Translations under genes and position numbers: made by a program
Shown: in pieces, positions 1-8,360 of the stretch
Layout: every line of letters starts with the position of its first letter
How positions within the stretch are numbered: position 1 is the stretch's first letter
The notes under the pieces: generated by a model
What the model was told of the DNA's origin: nothing
Database searches by the model: none
Seen by the model: the letters and a program-made list of their open reading frames with translations, nothing else
Assembly (NCBI GenBank): GCA_024277255.1
Contig: JAJRVQ010000177.1
Location: 1-64,000, forward strand
Direction: 5' to 3'
From: Acidobacteriota bacterium
Lineage (GTDB): Bacteria; Acidobacteriota; Thermoanaerobaculia; Multivoradales; SZUA-115
DNA length: 64,000 bases

Positions 1-906
1 CCGCGCATGCTCAGCGACAAGGCCGGCTTCTACAAGGCCGACTACCACTATTTCGGCTTTGGGGAACAGATCAACCCCAAGCCCCCCGGCGAGCCCAGTG
101 AGGCACTGAAATTCACCGGCCACGAGCGGGACTTCAATAGCAACTCAGGTGCCGGAGATGATCTGGACTACATGCACGCGAGGTACTGCAATCCGAATCT
201 GGGGCGGTTCTTGAGTGTGGATCCTTTGGCCGACAGCGCTCATCCAACGCGGCCGCAGAGTTGGAATCTATATAGCTATGTGGGAAGCAATCCACTCAAG
301 TATCTGGATCCGACGGGAGAGGTGATTAGCTTGGCTAGTCTGGACGAGGAACAACAGACGGAACTGCTAACTCAACTTGGAGAGTTCACCGGGAATACCT
401 ATGGCGTGAATGGAGACGGTAACTTGACATTAGTCGAAGCTGGAACCGGAAGCTCGGAAACGGCCACGAACTTCCTGGGAGAACTGATCGATTCCGAGGA
501 TGTATTCAATGTTGTGGCCACGGAGAGTGGAAGCCAATTCAACAGGGATAGTGGCGAGATCGAGATTAACTTCAACTCCTTCGATGGGGCTAGTTATGGG
601 CGAGTCGATTCAAGAACGTTCAATCTCGGCTCATCGCTGGTCCATGAACTCTTCCACGCATCCTCAGGTCTGTTTGACACAGCAGACGGAACGCGCAGTG
701 GAGCCCAAAGAGTTACTACCGATTGGACAGGACCGGTCGTCGATTTTGTCAACAGAATTCGGGCTGAGAGAAGTCTTCCACAAAGGTCAGCATATGTATC
801 CTCCCCAGCGGGAATTCGTCAGCGCCGAGCGAAATTCGGCTTCAACAATGTCGCAAGCCGACGCCCAGAAAGAATTTTCTATGTAACAAGGAAGCGCTTT
901 GACTAG
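1..906 (+). CDS. RHS repeat-associated core protein, C-terminal part with zincin-like toxin tip (5' end outside window)
   Basis: The frame is open at the left edge, so this is the 3' end of a longer gene. Counting from the Met at base 7, residues 40-105 carry the RHS core signature: a Y-x-NPxLGRFLSVDPL block, then NLYSYVGSNPL and the closing DPTG. RHS proteins are large secreted shells, and the sequence after DPTG is a polymorphic toxin tip. Here the tip is about 195 residues and contains HELFH (bases 643-657), a zinc-metallopeptidase HExxH motif in the context SSLVHELFHASSG. That recalls NleD/M91-like zincin effectors, but I cannot assign the family with certainty. The tip looks lower in GC than the flanking metabolic genes, as expected for exchanged tips. 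The stop overlaps the next gene, a candidate immunity protein. Confidence 0.85.
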   Translation, partial: PRMLSDKAGFYKADYHYFGFGEQINPKPPGEPSEALKFTGHERDFNSNSGAGDDLDYMHARYCNPNLGRFLSVDPLADSAHPTRPQSWNLYSYVGSNPLKYLDPTGEVISLASLDEEQQTELLTQLGEFTGNTYGVNGDGNLTLVEAGTGSSETATNFLGELIDSEDVFNVVATESGSQFNRDSGEIEINFNSFDGASYGRVDSRTFNLGSSLVHELFHASSGLFDTADGTRSGAQRVTTDWTGPVVDFVNRIRAERSLPQRSAYVSSPAGIRQRRAKFGFNNVASRRPERIFYVTRKRFD

Positions 907-1357
907 GTATACTGCCGGCATGCTTTTGGTTCTTGCGCTAGCCGTGAGTGGATGTGCCACCTGGCGATGCCCTGTCATTGCTCCAACAGAACTCCCGGTA
1001 CTGAGAATTGCACATTGGTCTGGGGGGGTGGGGCCAATAGTGTATATTCTCGAGGTGCACGAGGACGGGGCACTTCATCTTGAGAAGGTTGGACTCAGAG
1101 TTCGATGCGCTGCTGTCTTGCCCGAAGAACTTGCTCAACTCCGTTCGCACTTTGCCGAAGTTGATATAGGAGATATTGAGTGGGATTCAAGAGCAGGGAT
1201 GGACTGGGAGATGGCTCAGGTTTTCGTCGGTAAGAAGGAGGTGCGGATCGTCGTGGACGATCCTCCGCAAGAGCTGGTGCCGCTTCTTCAGTTCGTTGAC
1301 GCCTTGTTTCGGGATCACTTTGGACGCCAATATGACATGCCTCTGCTGGAGCAGTAG
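899..1357 (+). CDS. small lipoprotein, possible immunity protein for the RHS tip
   Basis: A protein of 152 aa if it starts at the TTG at 899, overlapping the RHS stop by 8 nt, or 145 aa from the ATG at 920. The TTG start gives a better signal peptide: an Arg at position 3, a hydrophobic stretch, and a lipobox ending in VSGC with Cys19 as the lipidation site. The mature part has no motif that I recognise. It includes hydrophobic beta-like stretches (IVYILEVHEDG) and an acidic C-terminus. An unrelated small gene directly after a polymorphic toxin tip is commonly its immunity gene, and lipoprotein immunity proteins are known, so that is the inferred role. Nothing in the sequence itself proves it. 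Confidence 0.6.
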   Translation: MTRYTAGMLLVLALAVSGCATWRCPVIAPTELPVLRIAHWSGGVGPIVYILEVHEDGALHLEKVGLRVRCAAVLPEELAQLRSHFAEVDIGDIEWDSRAGMDWEMAQVFVGKKEVRIVVDDPPQELVPLLQFVDALFRDHFGRQYDMPLLEQ

Positions 1358-1930
1358 CCCTGCCGAGTCCAATACAAGTTCGGCCAGTTGAGCGCTATTC
1401 CGGACTACATGGCCGCATCGGTATAGCTATGTAGAGGGCAATCCGCTCAGGCGCTTCCGCACTTTGCGTGGGTGGGCTCCCCGACGTCAACTACTTCTGT
1501 GCAGCGACGACAACTAGGTTTGTGCATCCTCCTTTCTCGGTCCCGTCGTGGCCGTTGGGCTGGCCGAAGAGGGGTAGAGTCGACGGCGGGCGCGGTGGCT
1601 GTAGGTCGGGCCTATCTGTTTCTCGCCCTTTCGGTTGCGAGTGCCTCAGTGTCCCGACCCTGGCTCCGTTTCCCGCCGCCTCTCATCGAACCGGACTTGG
1701 CTGTCTCCCGCATCCGGCTCTCGGACCGGTTTCTTCAAGAGGCATGCGCGGTGCATCTCTCGCGTCGGTAGGCGCAGATGTCGAAGACCCCGGCCGAACC
1801 GTAGATCTCCCAGGTGCTACTGCTACCACACTGCCACTCGAACAGAAGAGATTCGCTTCTTGCAGTGAAATGCCCTGCACTGGCAGCACAGGGACGAGGG
1901 TACCCGTCACGCTGGACGATCCAGCCTTTC
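1358..1930. other. 573-bp non-coding stretch with an RHS-core remnant
   Basis: No convincing gene is present. Overlapping ORFs in several frames exist, but they have the low-complexity Arg/Pro/Ser composition of random high-GC translation. The one recognisable element is at 1422-1451, which reads YSYVEGNPLR and closely matches the RHS core motif YSYVGSNPLK in the gene upstream (bases 271-300). The remainder may be debris from RHS tip turnover or an old mobile element; I see no transposase, terminal repeats or RNA gene. Confidence 0.55.
1422..1451 (+). pseudogene. displaced RHS core fragment
   Basis: Ten codons translate as YSYVEGNPLR, matching the end of the RHS core in the upstream gene (YSYVGSNPLK). 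The reading frame before and after does not continue as RHS core: no DPTG follows. It is therefore a decayed footprint rather than a gene. Orphan core fragments of this kind are left behind when an RHS tip is displaced by recombination. Confidence 0.5.
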
Positions 1931-3067
1931 TTAGCCAAGGGTCAGCCAGGCGGCAGTCGGCTGGTCCGGTGCGGGTCGGAGCAGTGCCACCGTCGCCGGA
2001 CCGTTCGGAATCAGCTCACCGGTCGCCAGCCGGAGTTCTGCGGTGCACGGCTCTGACTTCCCAGTCACGGCTTCGGCGAGCAGGTGGGCTAGCAAGCCGA
2101 AGCTCATGCGGGCGTTGATCTCGCACAGTGGGTTCAACCGCGACCTACCGGCCTCGTTGCGATAGAGGAAGGAGTCTACGGCGAACGGCCCTCGGTAGCC
2201 GTCGCGCCGCAACCGCTCCCCCACTTGCCGCGCCGTGGTGAGCGCCTCGGCGGCAAAATCCCCGGCCAAGCGCGGTCCCTCGGGTTCGATGGTCACTCCC
2301 TGAAAACGGCCGGCTTGACCGATCCGCTGGCTGTGGAGGCCGAGAAGCTCCACCTGGCGCTCCCCCACCAAGCCGCACGCGCCAAGGTCAACGCTGCGGG
2401 CTAACCAGGGTTCGAAGAGCGCTCCCCCGGAGAGTTCGATCAAGCGATCCACGCGGCGCATGACCTGCGCCGTCACCTCTCCCTCGTGCACCAGGCAGCG
2501 ATCTCTACCGGCACTCGACAGCGGAGCTTTGACCACCCAAGCCCCCACTTCGTGGCCAACCGTTCGCAAATGGCGGCGCAGCGCCTCCGGTGTTGCCACC
2601 CAGGCACTACCGGGAAGTGCCCGGTCGAGGCCTTGCGCCAACTCGAAGCCGTAGCGCCGGTGGTTGACCCGAGCCGCGACCGACGGTGTGGTCGCCGGCA
2701 AGCGCCAGAGCTGATCCCTCAGCTTTCCGGAGAGTTCCACCGGGTGGACCGCCGGCGGCACAGCTTCGGCCTTCGCCCGTAGTGCCGCGACCTCCGCCGT
2801 CTCGCCCCAGGCGCAGATCCGATCGGCAGAGCAGCAGCCGGTCAGCGGTCCCGAGATGAGCCGCGGCAGAGTCAATCCGGCCACTTGCGGCAGCCGTTCG
2901 GCCGCCACCGGTCGCGGCGTCCACAACCGATCGCCGGGAGCGGCGAGGACCCGCAGCAGGGTGGCAAAGGCGGAGGCGGTGTCGAGTGCCGAACGGGAGA
3001 GCGGCCCACCGCCGCGCCAGCTCGCCTCACAATCGAGGTTGCCGGCCAGGATCCGGCCGTCGCTCAT
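1931..3067 (-). CDS. ATP-grasp domain protein, partner of ferritin-like DUF455 protein
   Basis: A protein of 378 aa. The C-terminal half shows ATP-grasp features: a nucleotide-binding lysine in AWVVKAPLSS (K180), an acidic metal ligand in GPFAVDSF (D298) and the E-x-N metal pair in PLCEINAR (E316, N318). ATP-grasp enzymes ligate a carboxylate to an amine or thiol through an acyl-phosphate. The substrate here is unknown. The gene starts inside the stop of the ferritin-like gene (4-nt ATGA overlap), so the two are translationally coupled. The N-terminal 130 residues include several Cys (positions 78, 79, 85) and no motif I can name. The fold call is fairly secure; the specific function is not. 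Confidence 0.7.
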   Translation of the reverse strand: MSDGRILAGNLDCEASWRGGGPLSRSALDTASAFATLLRVLAAPGDRLWTPRPVAAERLPQVAGLTLPRLISGPLTGCCSADRICAWGETAEVAALRAKAEAVPPAVHPVELSGKLRDQLWRLPATTPSVAARVNHRRYGFELAQGLDRALPGSAWVATPEALRRHLRTVGHEVGAWVVKAPLSSAGRDRCLVHEGEVTAQVMRRVDRLIELSGGALFEPWLARSVDLGACGLVGERQVELLGLHSQRIGQAGRFQGVTIEPEGPRLAGDFAAEALTTARQVGERLRRDGYRGPFAVDSFLYRNEAGRSRLNPLCEINARMSFGLLAHLLAEAVTGKSEPCTAELRLATGELIPNGPATVALLRPAPDQPTAAWLTLG

Positions 3068-3912
3068 CGCACCGGCTTGCCGCCGGGCTTGTCGAGACGA
3101 TGGCCGCCGGCGCCAGTGAGGTCATGAGCCTGGCGCAGCTCTTCGATAAAGGCCTCGTCCATGCCAAGCTCGCGTCGCGGTGCGGGATCGAAGCTCTTGC
3201 CGGTCGCCCGGCCGGCGTGCAGCGGTACCACCAAGCTCTCGCGGTAGGCCTCCCACATGCTCTGCTCGGGCCGCTTGAAGTGGCGCAGCCAGCGCCAACC
3301 GAAGCTGACGTGCACCATCTCGTCTCGGCGGATCTGATCGATCACCACGGCGGAGCCTGGATCGCCGCCATCGAGCGCCGCCTGCGACGACTCCACCGTG
3401 TGGTCGAGGTTGGCATTCTCGAAGGTCAAGGACATGGCGCAGACGAAGTGGGCCGGGCTGACGATGCCGCCGATCTTGTGCCAGAAGTGGCCGCTTACGG
3501 GATAGTCCCCGAACTGCCCGCCGTGAGCCTGCAAACGGGCCCGGTACATCCTGGTGTGGCGCTGCTCGTCCTGCAAGATCTCCCACAGGCCGTGGCGGAA
3601 CTCCTCCGGCGCCTCCGGGAATGCCAGCAGCGCCCAGGCGAACAGCTCGGCGGCTTGCAGCTCATGATTGGTCAGCGCGTGCAGGATCTTGCGCCGCTGC
3701 GCCGGGTCAGCCCAGCCCTCCAGACTCGGTGTTCGCGCCTTGCGCGGCCCGACGATTTGCATCGAGGGTGCCCGGGTCGGTGACCTGGGCAGGTCGGAGA
3801 GGTCGAGGTCCTCCTCGCGCAGACTCCAGTCCGGCGCCTCGGGAGGTCGCTTCAGTTTGGTTTCGAGGTCGGGCGAGGTGACGATCGAACGGGCAAAATC
3901 CTGAACGCGCAT
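3064..3912 (-). CDS. ferritin-like di-iron protein, DUF455 family
   Basis: A protein of 282 aa matching the DUF455 ferritin-like family. The likely metal ligands are all present: E84/E89 in NHELQAAE, E116-x-x-H119 in DEQRHT, E165 in LTFENAN and E198-x-x-H201 in DEMVH. This spacing is that of a four-helix-bundle carboxylate-bridged di-iron protein, related to the MiaE-type hydroxylases. The physiological substrate is unknown. It is the first gene of a two-gene operon, its stop overlapping the ATP-grasp start by 4 nt, which suggests that an oxidation and a ligation act on the same molecule. The upstream neighbour on the same strand is the RNase H gene, which ends 18 bp away. Confidence 0.8.
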   Translation of the reverse strand: MRVQDFARSIVTSPDLETKLKRPPEAPDWSLREEDLDLSDLPRSPTRAPSMQIVGPRKARTPSLEGWADPAQRRKILHALTNHELQAAELFAWALLAFPEAPEEFRHGLWEILQDEQRHTRMYRARLQAHGGQFGDYPVSGHFWHKIGGIVSPAHFVCAMSLTFENANLDHTVESSQAALDGGDPGSAVVIDQIRRDEMVHVSFGWRWLRHFKRPEQSMWEAYRESLVVPLHAGRATGKSFDPAPRRELGMDEAFIEELRQAHDLTGAGGHRLDKPGGKPVR

Positions 3913-3930
3913 TGTGGGCCGACCTTTCTG

Positions 3931-4656
3931 CTAGCCGGGAGCTGACTCGGCGGCGGCCCGTTTGGCGGCAGCACGCTGGTAGGTCGTCGCCAGGCTATCC
4001 GCGTATTCGTTCCACCGCGAGCCGTTGTGAGCCTTGATCCAGGTGAGCTTGATCTTCGGCCGAGTGAGCGACAGCTCATAAGCCTCCCGCACCAACTCCA
4101 GATTCTCCACCGGGCCGGTCTTGCGCTTCCAGCCCCGCGCCTTCCACCCCTTGGCCCACTGGTTGATCGTCCTCACACAGAGGTTGGAGTCGGTGTAGAT
4201 GGTCGTCTTGACCTCCGGTGGAACCGTCTTGTAGGCCTCGATCAGCGCTCGCAGCTCCATCCGGTTGTTGGTCGTCCTCTCCTCGCCGCCGCTGGCTTCT
4301 CGCACGACCTTGTTGTCCTCGACCCAGACCATCCCCCAACCGCCGCGGCCAGGATTGCCGGAACAGGCTCCGTCGGTAAAGACTCCTTCAAACGGCCCCT
4401 CGGTGAACTGCTCGAGGACCTGTTCCAAAGTCAGATCGGCACCGGCCACAGTGCCCTTCCTCTTCGCCCCGCCCTGCTTGCTGGAGGAGGCTCTGGCCTT
4501 GCTCTTGGATGCCGGTCGACGCTTGGTCGCGCTCTGGTTCTTGTCCCGACACTTCAGACAGACCGACGGCTTCCACCCCGGATAGCGCTCCAAGGCCGCC
4601 TGCGGCACGGTGAAGGTGGTGCCGCACTCCTTGCAGGTGAATTGCTGATCACTCAT
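3931..4656 (-). CDS. ribonuclease HI family protein with N-terminal zinc ribbon
   Basis: A protein of 241 aa from the ATG at 4656, chosen because the zinc-ribbon domain begins there and the extra 35 upstream codons look random. Residues 8-36 form a zinc ribbon (C8-x2-C11 and C33-x2-C36). A basic Lys/Ser-rich linker follows at about 40-70. The RNase H fold covers residues 90-230, with catalytic D95 (FTDGACSGNPG), E134 (NNRMELRA), D156 (IYTDS) and D220 (NEYADSLA), plus the mobile-loop H210. All four acidic residues of an active enzyme are present. Classic RNase HI is about 155 aa, so the zinc ribbon and linker are additions that probably bind nucleic acid. The divergent neighbour is the TPR gene. 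Confidence 0.85.
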   Translation of the reverse strand: MSDQQFTCKECGTTFTVPQAALERYPGWKPSVCLKCRDKNQSATKRRPASKSKARASSSKQGGAKRKGTVAGADLTLEQVLEQFTEGPFEGVFTDGACSGNPGRGGWGMVWVEDNKVVREASGGEERTTNNRMELRALIEAYKTVPPEVKTTIYTDSNLCVRTINQWAKGWKARGWKRKTGPVENLELVREAYELSLTRPKIKLTWIKAHNGSRWNEYADSLATTYQRAAAKRAAAESAPG

Positions 4657-4779
4657 GGCCGCATTTTTACCACAGAGCGCCACGCCACACCGGCGGAACT
4701 TGCCCAGGATAGGCTTTCGCCACGGGGTGCGATATTCTTGAGTGAGACAAGAATTGAACACTCGACGTAGGCACTCGAT

Positions 4780-6153
4780 ATGGGCATATTTGGATTCCTC
4801 AAGAAGAGTCCAGCCGCCGTGCTGGACAAGGCGCGGCGCCTGCTAGCTCAAGGTAGCGCGCGGGATGCGCTGCAACGACTGGATCAACTGCTGGCCGACG
4901 GCGCTGCCGAGCTGCGCGCAGAGACGTTGGCCTTGCGCCACGAAGCGTTCGAGAAGGTGATCGAGACCGCGCTCGAACGAGCCAAACAGGCGGAGGAGGC
5001 CGGCTACCTGGACGACGCCGCCCAGTGGGTCGAATCGGCCTACGAGTTGGTCCGCGGTGAAAGCGGCGACGGGGAGTCCAACGCTCGTGCGGCCGCCCTC
5101 GAAATTCATCTGGCTACCCTTCGCCAACGTGCCGACGAGAAGCACGAGGCTGCCGCCGAAAAGATCGAGTTTGGGCAGAGTTCGGACCCGTTCTCTTTTC
5201 AAGAAACCGACCCCGACGCTCTCTACGACATTCTGTGCGATATGCAGAGCGAACCCATAGCCGCCCTCTACCGCGGCCGTAGCGGCACCTTCCGCCGGGC
5301 TGTGGTCGACCTCAACGACGGCAACGGTGAGGAAGCGCTGACCAGTCTGGAAGTCCTGGTCTCCGAGGCGGAGGCAACCGAACAGGGACCGGACGCCATC
5401 TTGTTCCTCGAACGCGGGCGAGCACGGATGCTCACCGGCGACCCACACGGCGCCCGCGAGGACTTCGCCCACGCCTGGGACGAACTCGGCGAGGTCGCAC
5501 TGGATCACAGCGGTGAACTCTCCGTCCCCACCCTGTGGGCCGAGGCGGCACTGGAGGTTGGCGACTCGGCGGCGGTTGCCGAGCGGCTCGCCCCGCTGGC
5601 CGATCAAACGACGGCCAGCCCCCCCTTGATCGAACTCTACGGCACCTCTCTGGAGCAACAGGAACGGCTCCAAGAGGCCCGCGACCTATGGTGGGGCGCG
5701 GTGAGCCAGTACCCTGGGAAGATCACTTTCTCGCGTCACCTGGCCGGGGTCTTGATCCAGCTCGGTGAGGCCCATCGGGCGATCGATTGTCTGGAGGCGG
5801 CCATCGCGCCGAGTTGCCGCACCGGCAACTGCTCCACTCCGCCGAAGGACCTGCCCACATTTCGCCAGCTGGTTGGGCTCTACCTCGACTCGGAGACACT
5901 GGACACGCAACGCGCCGGCGAACTCCTAGAGCAGATTTCGCTGGCTCAGCGCGGCTCGCTGACCCGCCCTGACGTGGAACTCAGCATCTCCTACTGCCGG
6001 GCCACCGATAAGCTGGAGGCTGCCGTAGAGCTGGAGCATGTGCTCGAGCAGCTGGCCTTGGAGGGAACCGACCTCGGCGAAGGCAGCGACGGTAGCGAAG
6101 GCAACGATGCCCTAGTGCCGGACCTCACCGACCAGAAACGGGCGGCTCTGTAG
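4780..6153 (+). CDS. TPR-repeat protein
   Basis: A protein of 457 aa, mostly amphipathic helices with TPR-like units (for example ARRLLAQGSARDALQRLDQLL, near residues 18-38, and LLEQISLAQRGSL toward the C-terminus). It has no signal peptide and no enzymatic motif. The N-terminus (MGIFGFLKKSPA) is short and basic and could associate with the membrane. The acidic C-terminal tail (EGSDGSEGND) is probably disordered. TPR proteins are scaffolds; no partner is evident. It is divergent from the RNase H gene across 123 bp, which must carry both promoters. Confidence 0.65.
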   Translation: MGIFGFLKKSPAAVLDKARRLLAQGSARDALQRLDQLLADGAAELRAETLALRHEAFEKVIETALERAKQAEEAGYLDDAAQWVESAYELVRGESGDGESNARAAALEIHLATLRQRADEKHEAAAEKIEFGQSSDPFSFQETDPDALYDILCDMQSEPIAALYRGRSGTFRRAVVDLNDGNGEEALTSLEVLVSEAEATEQGPDAILFLERGRARMLTGDPHGAREDFAHAWDELGEVALDHSGELSVPTLWAEAALEVGDSAAVAERLAPLADQTTASPPLIELYGTSLEQQERLQEARDLWWGAVSQYPGKITFSRHLAGVLIQLGEAHRAIDCLEAAIAPSCRTGNCSTPPKDLPTFRQLVGLYLDSETLDTQRAGELLEQISLAQRGSLTRPDVELSISYCRATDKLEAAVELEHVLEQLALEGTDLGEGSDGSEGNDALVPDLTDQKRAAL

Positions 6154-6302
6154 CCTAGAGGCCCGGCCGGACCTCTAGCCTCAAGTTTCTAGCTCTCTCA
6201 GCCAGGAGATCCGAATCTTCATTGACGCTGCCAATGCACCGGCGCTTCGTGCCGCAGCTCAATGCAGTTCTGACATCCTGGCACACGGAAAGAGCTAATC
6301 AC

Positions 6303-6331
6303 TTGACAATGTCAGCCCTGGAAACTAGGGT
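6303..6331 (+). promoter_or_regulatory. putative sigma70 promoter for the XRE/PIN operon
   Basis: A perfect -35 box TTGACA (6303-6308), a 17-bp spacer and a -10-like TAGGGT (6326-6331, 3 of 6 consensus positions). The nearest downstream gene is the XRE-ImmA gene at 6494, which implies a leader of roughly 155 nt. Confidence 0.45.
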
Positions 6332-6346
6332 CAATCTCGGGGGGTC

Positions 6347-6360
6347 GATCTCGGGAGATC
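6347..6360. promoter_or_regulatory. palindrome, possible autoregulatory operator
   Basis: GATCTC-GG-GAGATC, 6-bp perfect arms around 2 bp, beginning 15 bp after the putative -10. This is the position and size expected of an XRE-type operator controlling its own operon. Confidence 0.4.
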
Positions 6361-6493
6361 TCACCGGGACACATGAGACCATGCCAGACTTAGACATCGT
6401 CGAACGTCGAATTCCGCGTCATGGGTCGCTACTGCGCCGAATGGAAGTTCTTTCCTGCCCGGCCGCAAGGCTGGGAACTCGCGGCCTAGCCCA

Positions 6494-7714
6494 ATGAACG
6501 GTCACGACAAGGGTGGAAACCCGCTACAAACTATGAATCCTGGGGATCTCGGTGCGCGGCTTCGCAATGTCAGGGAGGCACGCGGCTGGACCCAACAGAG
6601 GGTCGCTGATGAGATCGGCTTGGCCCGCACCACCGTAGTTGCGATCGAGAAGGGGGAGCGACGTCTCAGGCCTGCCGAACTAGTGCGCTTTGCACAGATC
6701 TACGCGAAAAGAGTGTCAGATTTTCTCCAGAGCTCCGCACCCAGCGAAGGATTCGCGGTACAACTGCGGAGTGAATTGCGGCCACAACGGGCGGCACATC
6801 CAGTTCTCTTGTCCGCAATTGAAGAGTTCGAGCAGCTGTGCGAAGACTATATACATCTCGAAGACCTCTGCCACGCTCCCCTTAGAAGGAGGTATCCACC
6901 ACCCTACGAGATCAGAGGAGCGGATCCCGAGATCGCTGCGGCCGATACCGCGGCAGCCGAAAGACGGCGCCTTGGGCTCGGCAACGGGCCGCTTCTCAAC
7001 CTGCGCGACATCCTGGAAAGCGATGTCGGCCTTCGCATTTTCCAACTTGAGTTGCCGTCCACCGTGGCTGGAATGTTCGCCTATTCCGGCGACTTGGGAG
7101 GATGCATCGCCGTCAATCTGAAACACTCCATAGATCGTAGGCGAATTTCGCTTGCCCATGAGTTTGGACACTTTCTGATCGGCCGATCCCACTCAGAGGT
7201 GCTCTATTTGGATCGCTACGAGCGCCGGCCGGTCGAAGAACGATTCGCTGAAGCGTTCGCTCGCTCCTTCCTCATGCCCGCCGACGGGCTGCGTCAGCGA
7301 TACCTCGACCTGCTCCGAGAACGGGACGGGGCACCCACGCATGGAGACCTGTGCAGGCTAGCTCATTTCTATGCAGCCTCCGTGGAAGCTATGACCCGGC
7401 GCCTTGAGGAACTAAAGCTCATTCCTTCCGGGGTGTGGGATCGCCTTCTTCTTGAGGGGTTTCGAGTCGAAGAGGCCCGAGAACTCTTAGGTCTGGAGTC
7501 GATCACGGCGGAGGACGGGATGCTGCCCCATCGATTCAAGGCCCTTGCGGTTGAGGCTTGGCAACGCAGGAAGCTGAGTGAAGGCCAGCTAGCTCATTTG
7601 CTCCGCGTGGATCGTCTACAAGCAAGAGAGACGGTCGATCTCTTCCGAAGCTCACGTGGTACCGGCGGTTCAGCTCCCATCGACCTCGCTGCGCCGTTGC
7701 TTGACGCCATCTAA
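6494..7714 (+). CDS. XRE-family regulator fused to ImmA/IrrE metallopeptidase domain (antitoxin-like)
   Basis: A protein of 406 aa; an internal ATG at 6533 could also be the start. Residues 20-75 form a helix-turn-helix (LGARLRNVREARGWTQQRVADE ... TVVAIEKGERR in outline). A COG2856/ImmA-IrrE zincin domain follows, with H222-E-F-G-H226 as the zinc site and a downstream RFAEAFARSFLMP helix typical of the family. Such fusions act as repressors cleaved or inactivated under stress, or as the antitoxin half of two-gene modules. The PIN-domain gene follows after 9 bp, which supports the second reading. Confidence 0.8.
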   Translation: MNGHDKGGNPLQTMNPGDLGARLRNVREARGWTQQRVADEIGLARTTVVAIEKGERRLRPAELVRFAQIYAKRVSDFLQSSAPSEGFAVQLRSELRPQRAAHPVLLSAIEEFEQLCEDYIHLEDLCHAPLRRRYPPPYEIRGADPEIAAADTAAAERRRLGLGNGPLLNLRDILESDVGLRIFQLELPSTVAGMFAYSGDLGGCIAVNLKHSIDRRRISLAHEFGHFLIGRSHSEVLYLDRYERRPVEERFAEAFARSFLMPADGLRQRYLDLLRERDGAPTHGDLCRLAHFYAASVEAMTRRLEELKLIPSGVWDRLLLEGFRVEEARELLGLESITAEDGMLPHRFKALAVEAWQRRKLSEGQLAHLLRVDRLQARETVDLFRSSRGTGGSAPIDLAAPLLDAI

Positions 7715-7723
7715 GGTATCGTC

Positions 7724-8281
7724 GTGACGTTGAGCTTGAGGGAGGGAAGTCGCGTTTTCCTGGACGCTTGCTGCATCATCAATCTCTTTGCATGCGATGC
7801 TATCGAGCAGATCCTTGCAGGGCTTCCTTTTCACTTCGCGGTTTCGCGCTATGTCGCCGACCGTGAAGTGATTCGCGTTTCCACGGGAGAAACGTCTCGA
7901 CCAACCCGTCTCCTCAAGTTGGACGGGTTGGCAACCTCGGGCCACCTCACGATTCAAGACCTCACCAGCGACGATGAACTCACCGAGTTTGTTCGTTTCG
8001 CCTCCAGATTGGATGACGGTGAGGCATCGATTTGCGCACTCGCGGTCATCCATCAGGGTGCAGTCGCGACTGACGACCGGAAGGCTCTTCGAGTGCTGGA
8101 AGAATGGACTTCCTCGACCACCACGCTACAGACCCCAAACCTCATCCGCGAATGGGCTCAAATACATGACATTTCACGCAGAGAACTCCGTGGAGTTCTC
8201 CGTGCAATTCGAGACCGGGCCCGGTTCGTACCACATCGTCGAGCACCGCACCACGACTGGTGGATGAGCCACTTGGAGTGA
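7724..8281 (+). CDS. PIN-domain protein, probable toxin of XRE-ImmA/PIN module
   Basis: A protein of 185 aa with a GTG start at 7724, preceded by an AAGG-like site overlapping the stop of the XRE gene. Acidic residues fit a PIN nuclease: D in VFLDACCIINLF near the N-terminus, D/E in LDDGEASICALA and D in ATDDRKAL. PIN toxins are magnesium-dependent RNases, often paired with a DNA-binding antitoxin encoded just upstream. The C-terminal tail after residue 150 (basic, ending HHDWWMSHLE) is outside the PIN core. No close named family came to mind, so the call rests on the D...D/E...D pattern and on context. Confidence 0.65.
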   Translation: MTLSLREGSRVFLDACCIINLFACDAIEQILAGLPFHFAVSRYVADREVIRVSTGETSRPTRLLKLDGLATSGHLTIQDLTSDDELTEFVRFASRLDDGEASICALAVIHQGAVATDDRKALRVLEEWTSSTTTLQTPNLIREWAQIHDISRRELRGVLRAIRDRARFVPHRRAPHHDWWMSHLE

Positions 8282-8360
8282 GCACCGGATTATCCAATCG
8301 AATCGAAGAGCGTTCCAAGTCGGCTCCGCCCCACCCACTGCGATTCTCACCGCCTGAGAC

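Larger units (their letters stand above)
6154..6493. other. 340-bp upstream region of the XRE/PIN module
   Basis: This gap follows the TPR gene. The ORF that crosses it has no recognisable content. It holds a plausible promoter (6303-6331) and a perfect palindrome (6347-6360), annotated separately. Base composition is visibly less GC-rich than the metabolic operons. Confidence 0.5.

Noticed and set aside
1468..2118. Overlapping plus-strand ORFs of 60-216 aa in the RHS-downstream gap
   Set aside because: Arg/Ser/Pro-rich translations in several frames at once, with no family signature and partly antisense to the ATP-grasp gene; they look like random high-GC open frames.
6222..6497. 91-aa ORF just before the XRE gene
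   Set aside because: TTG start without a ribosome site, no recognisable content, and it covers the putative promoter and palindrome.
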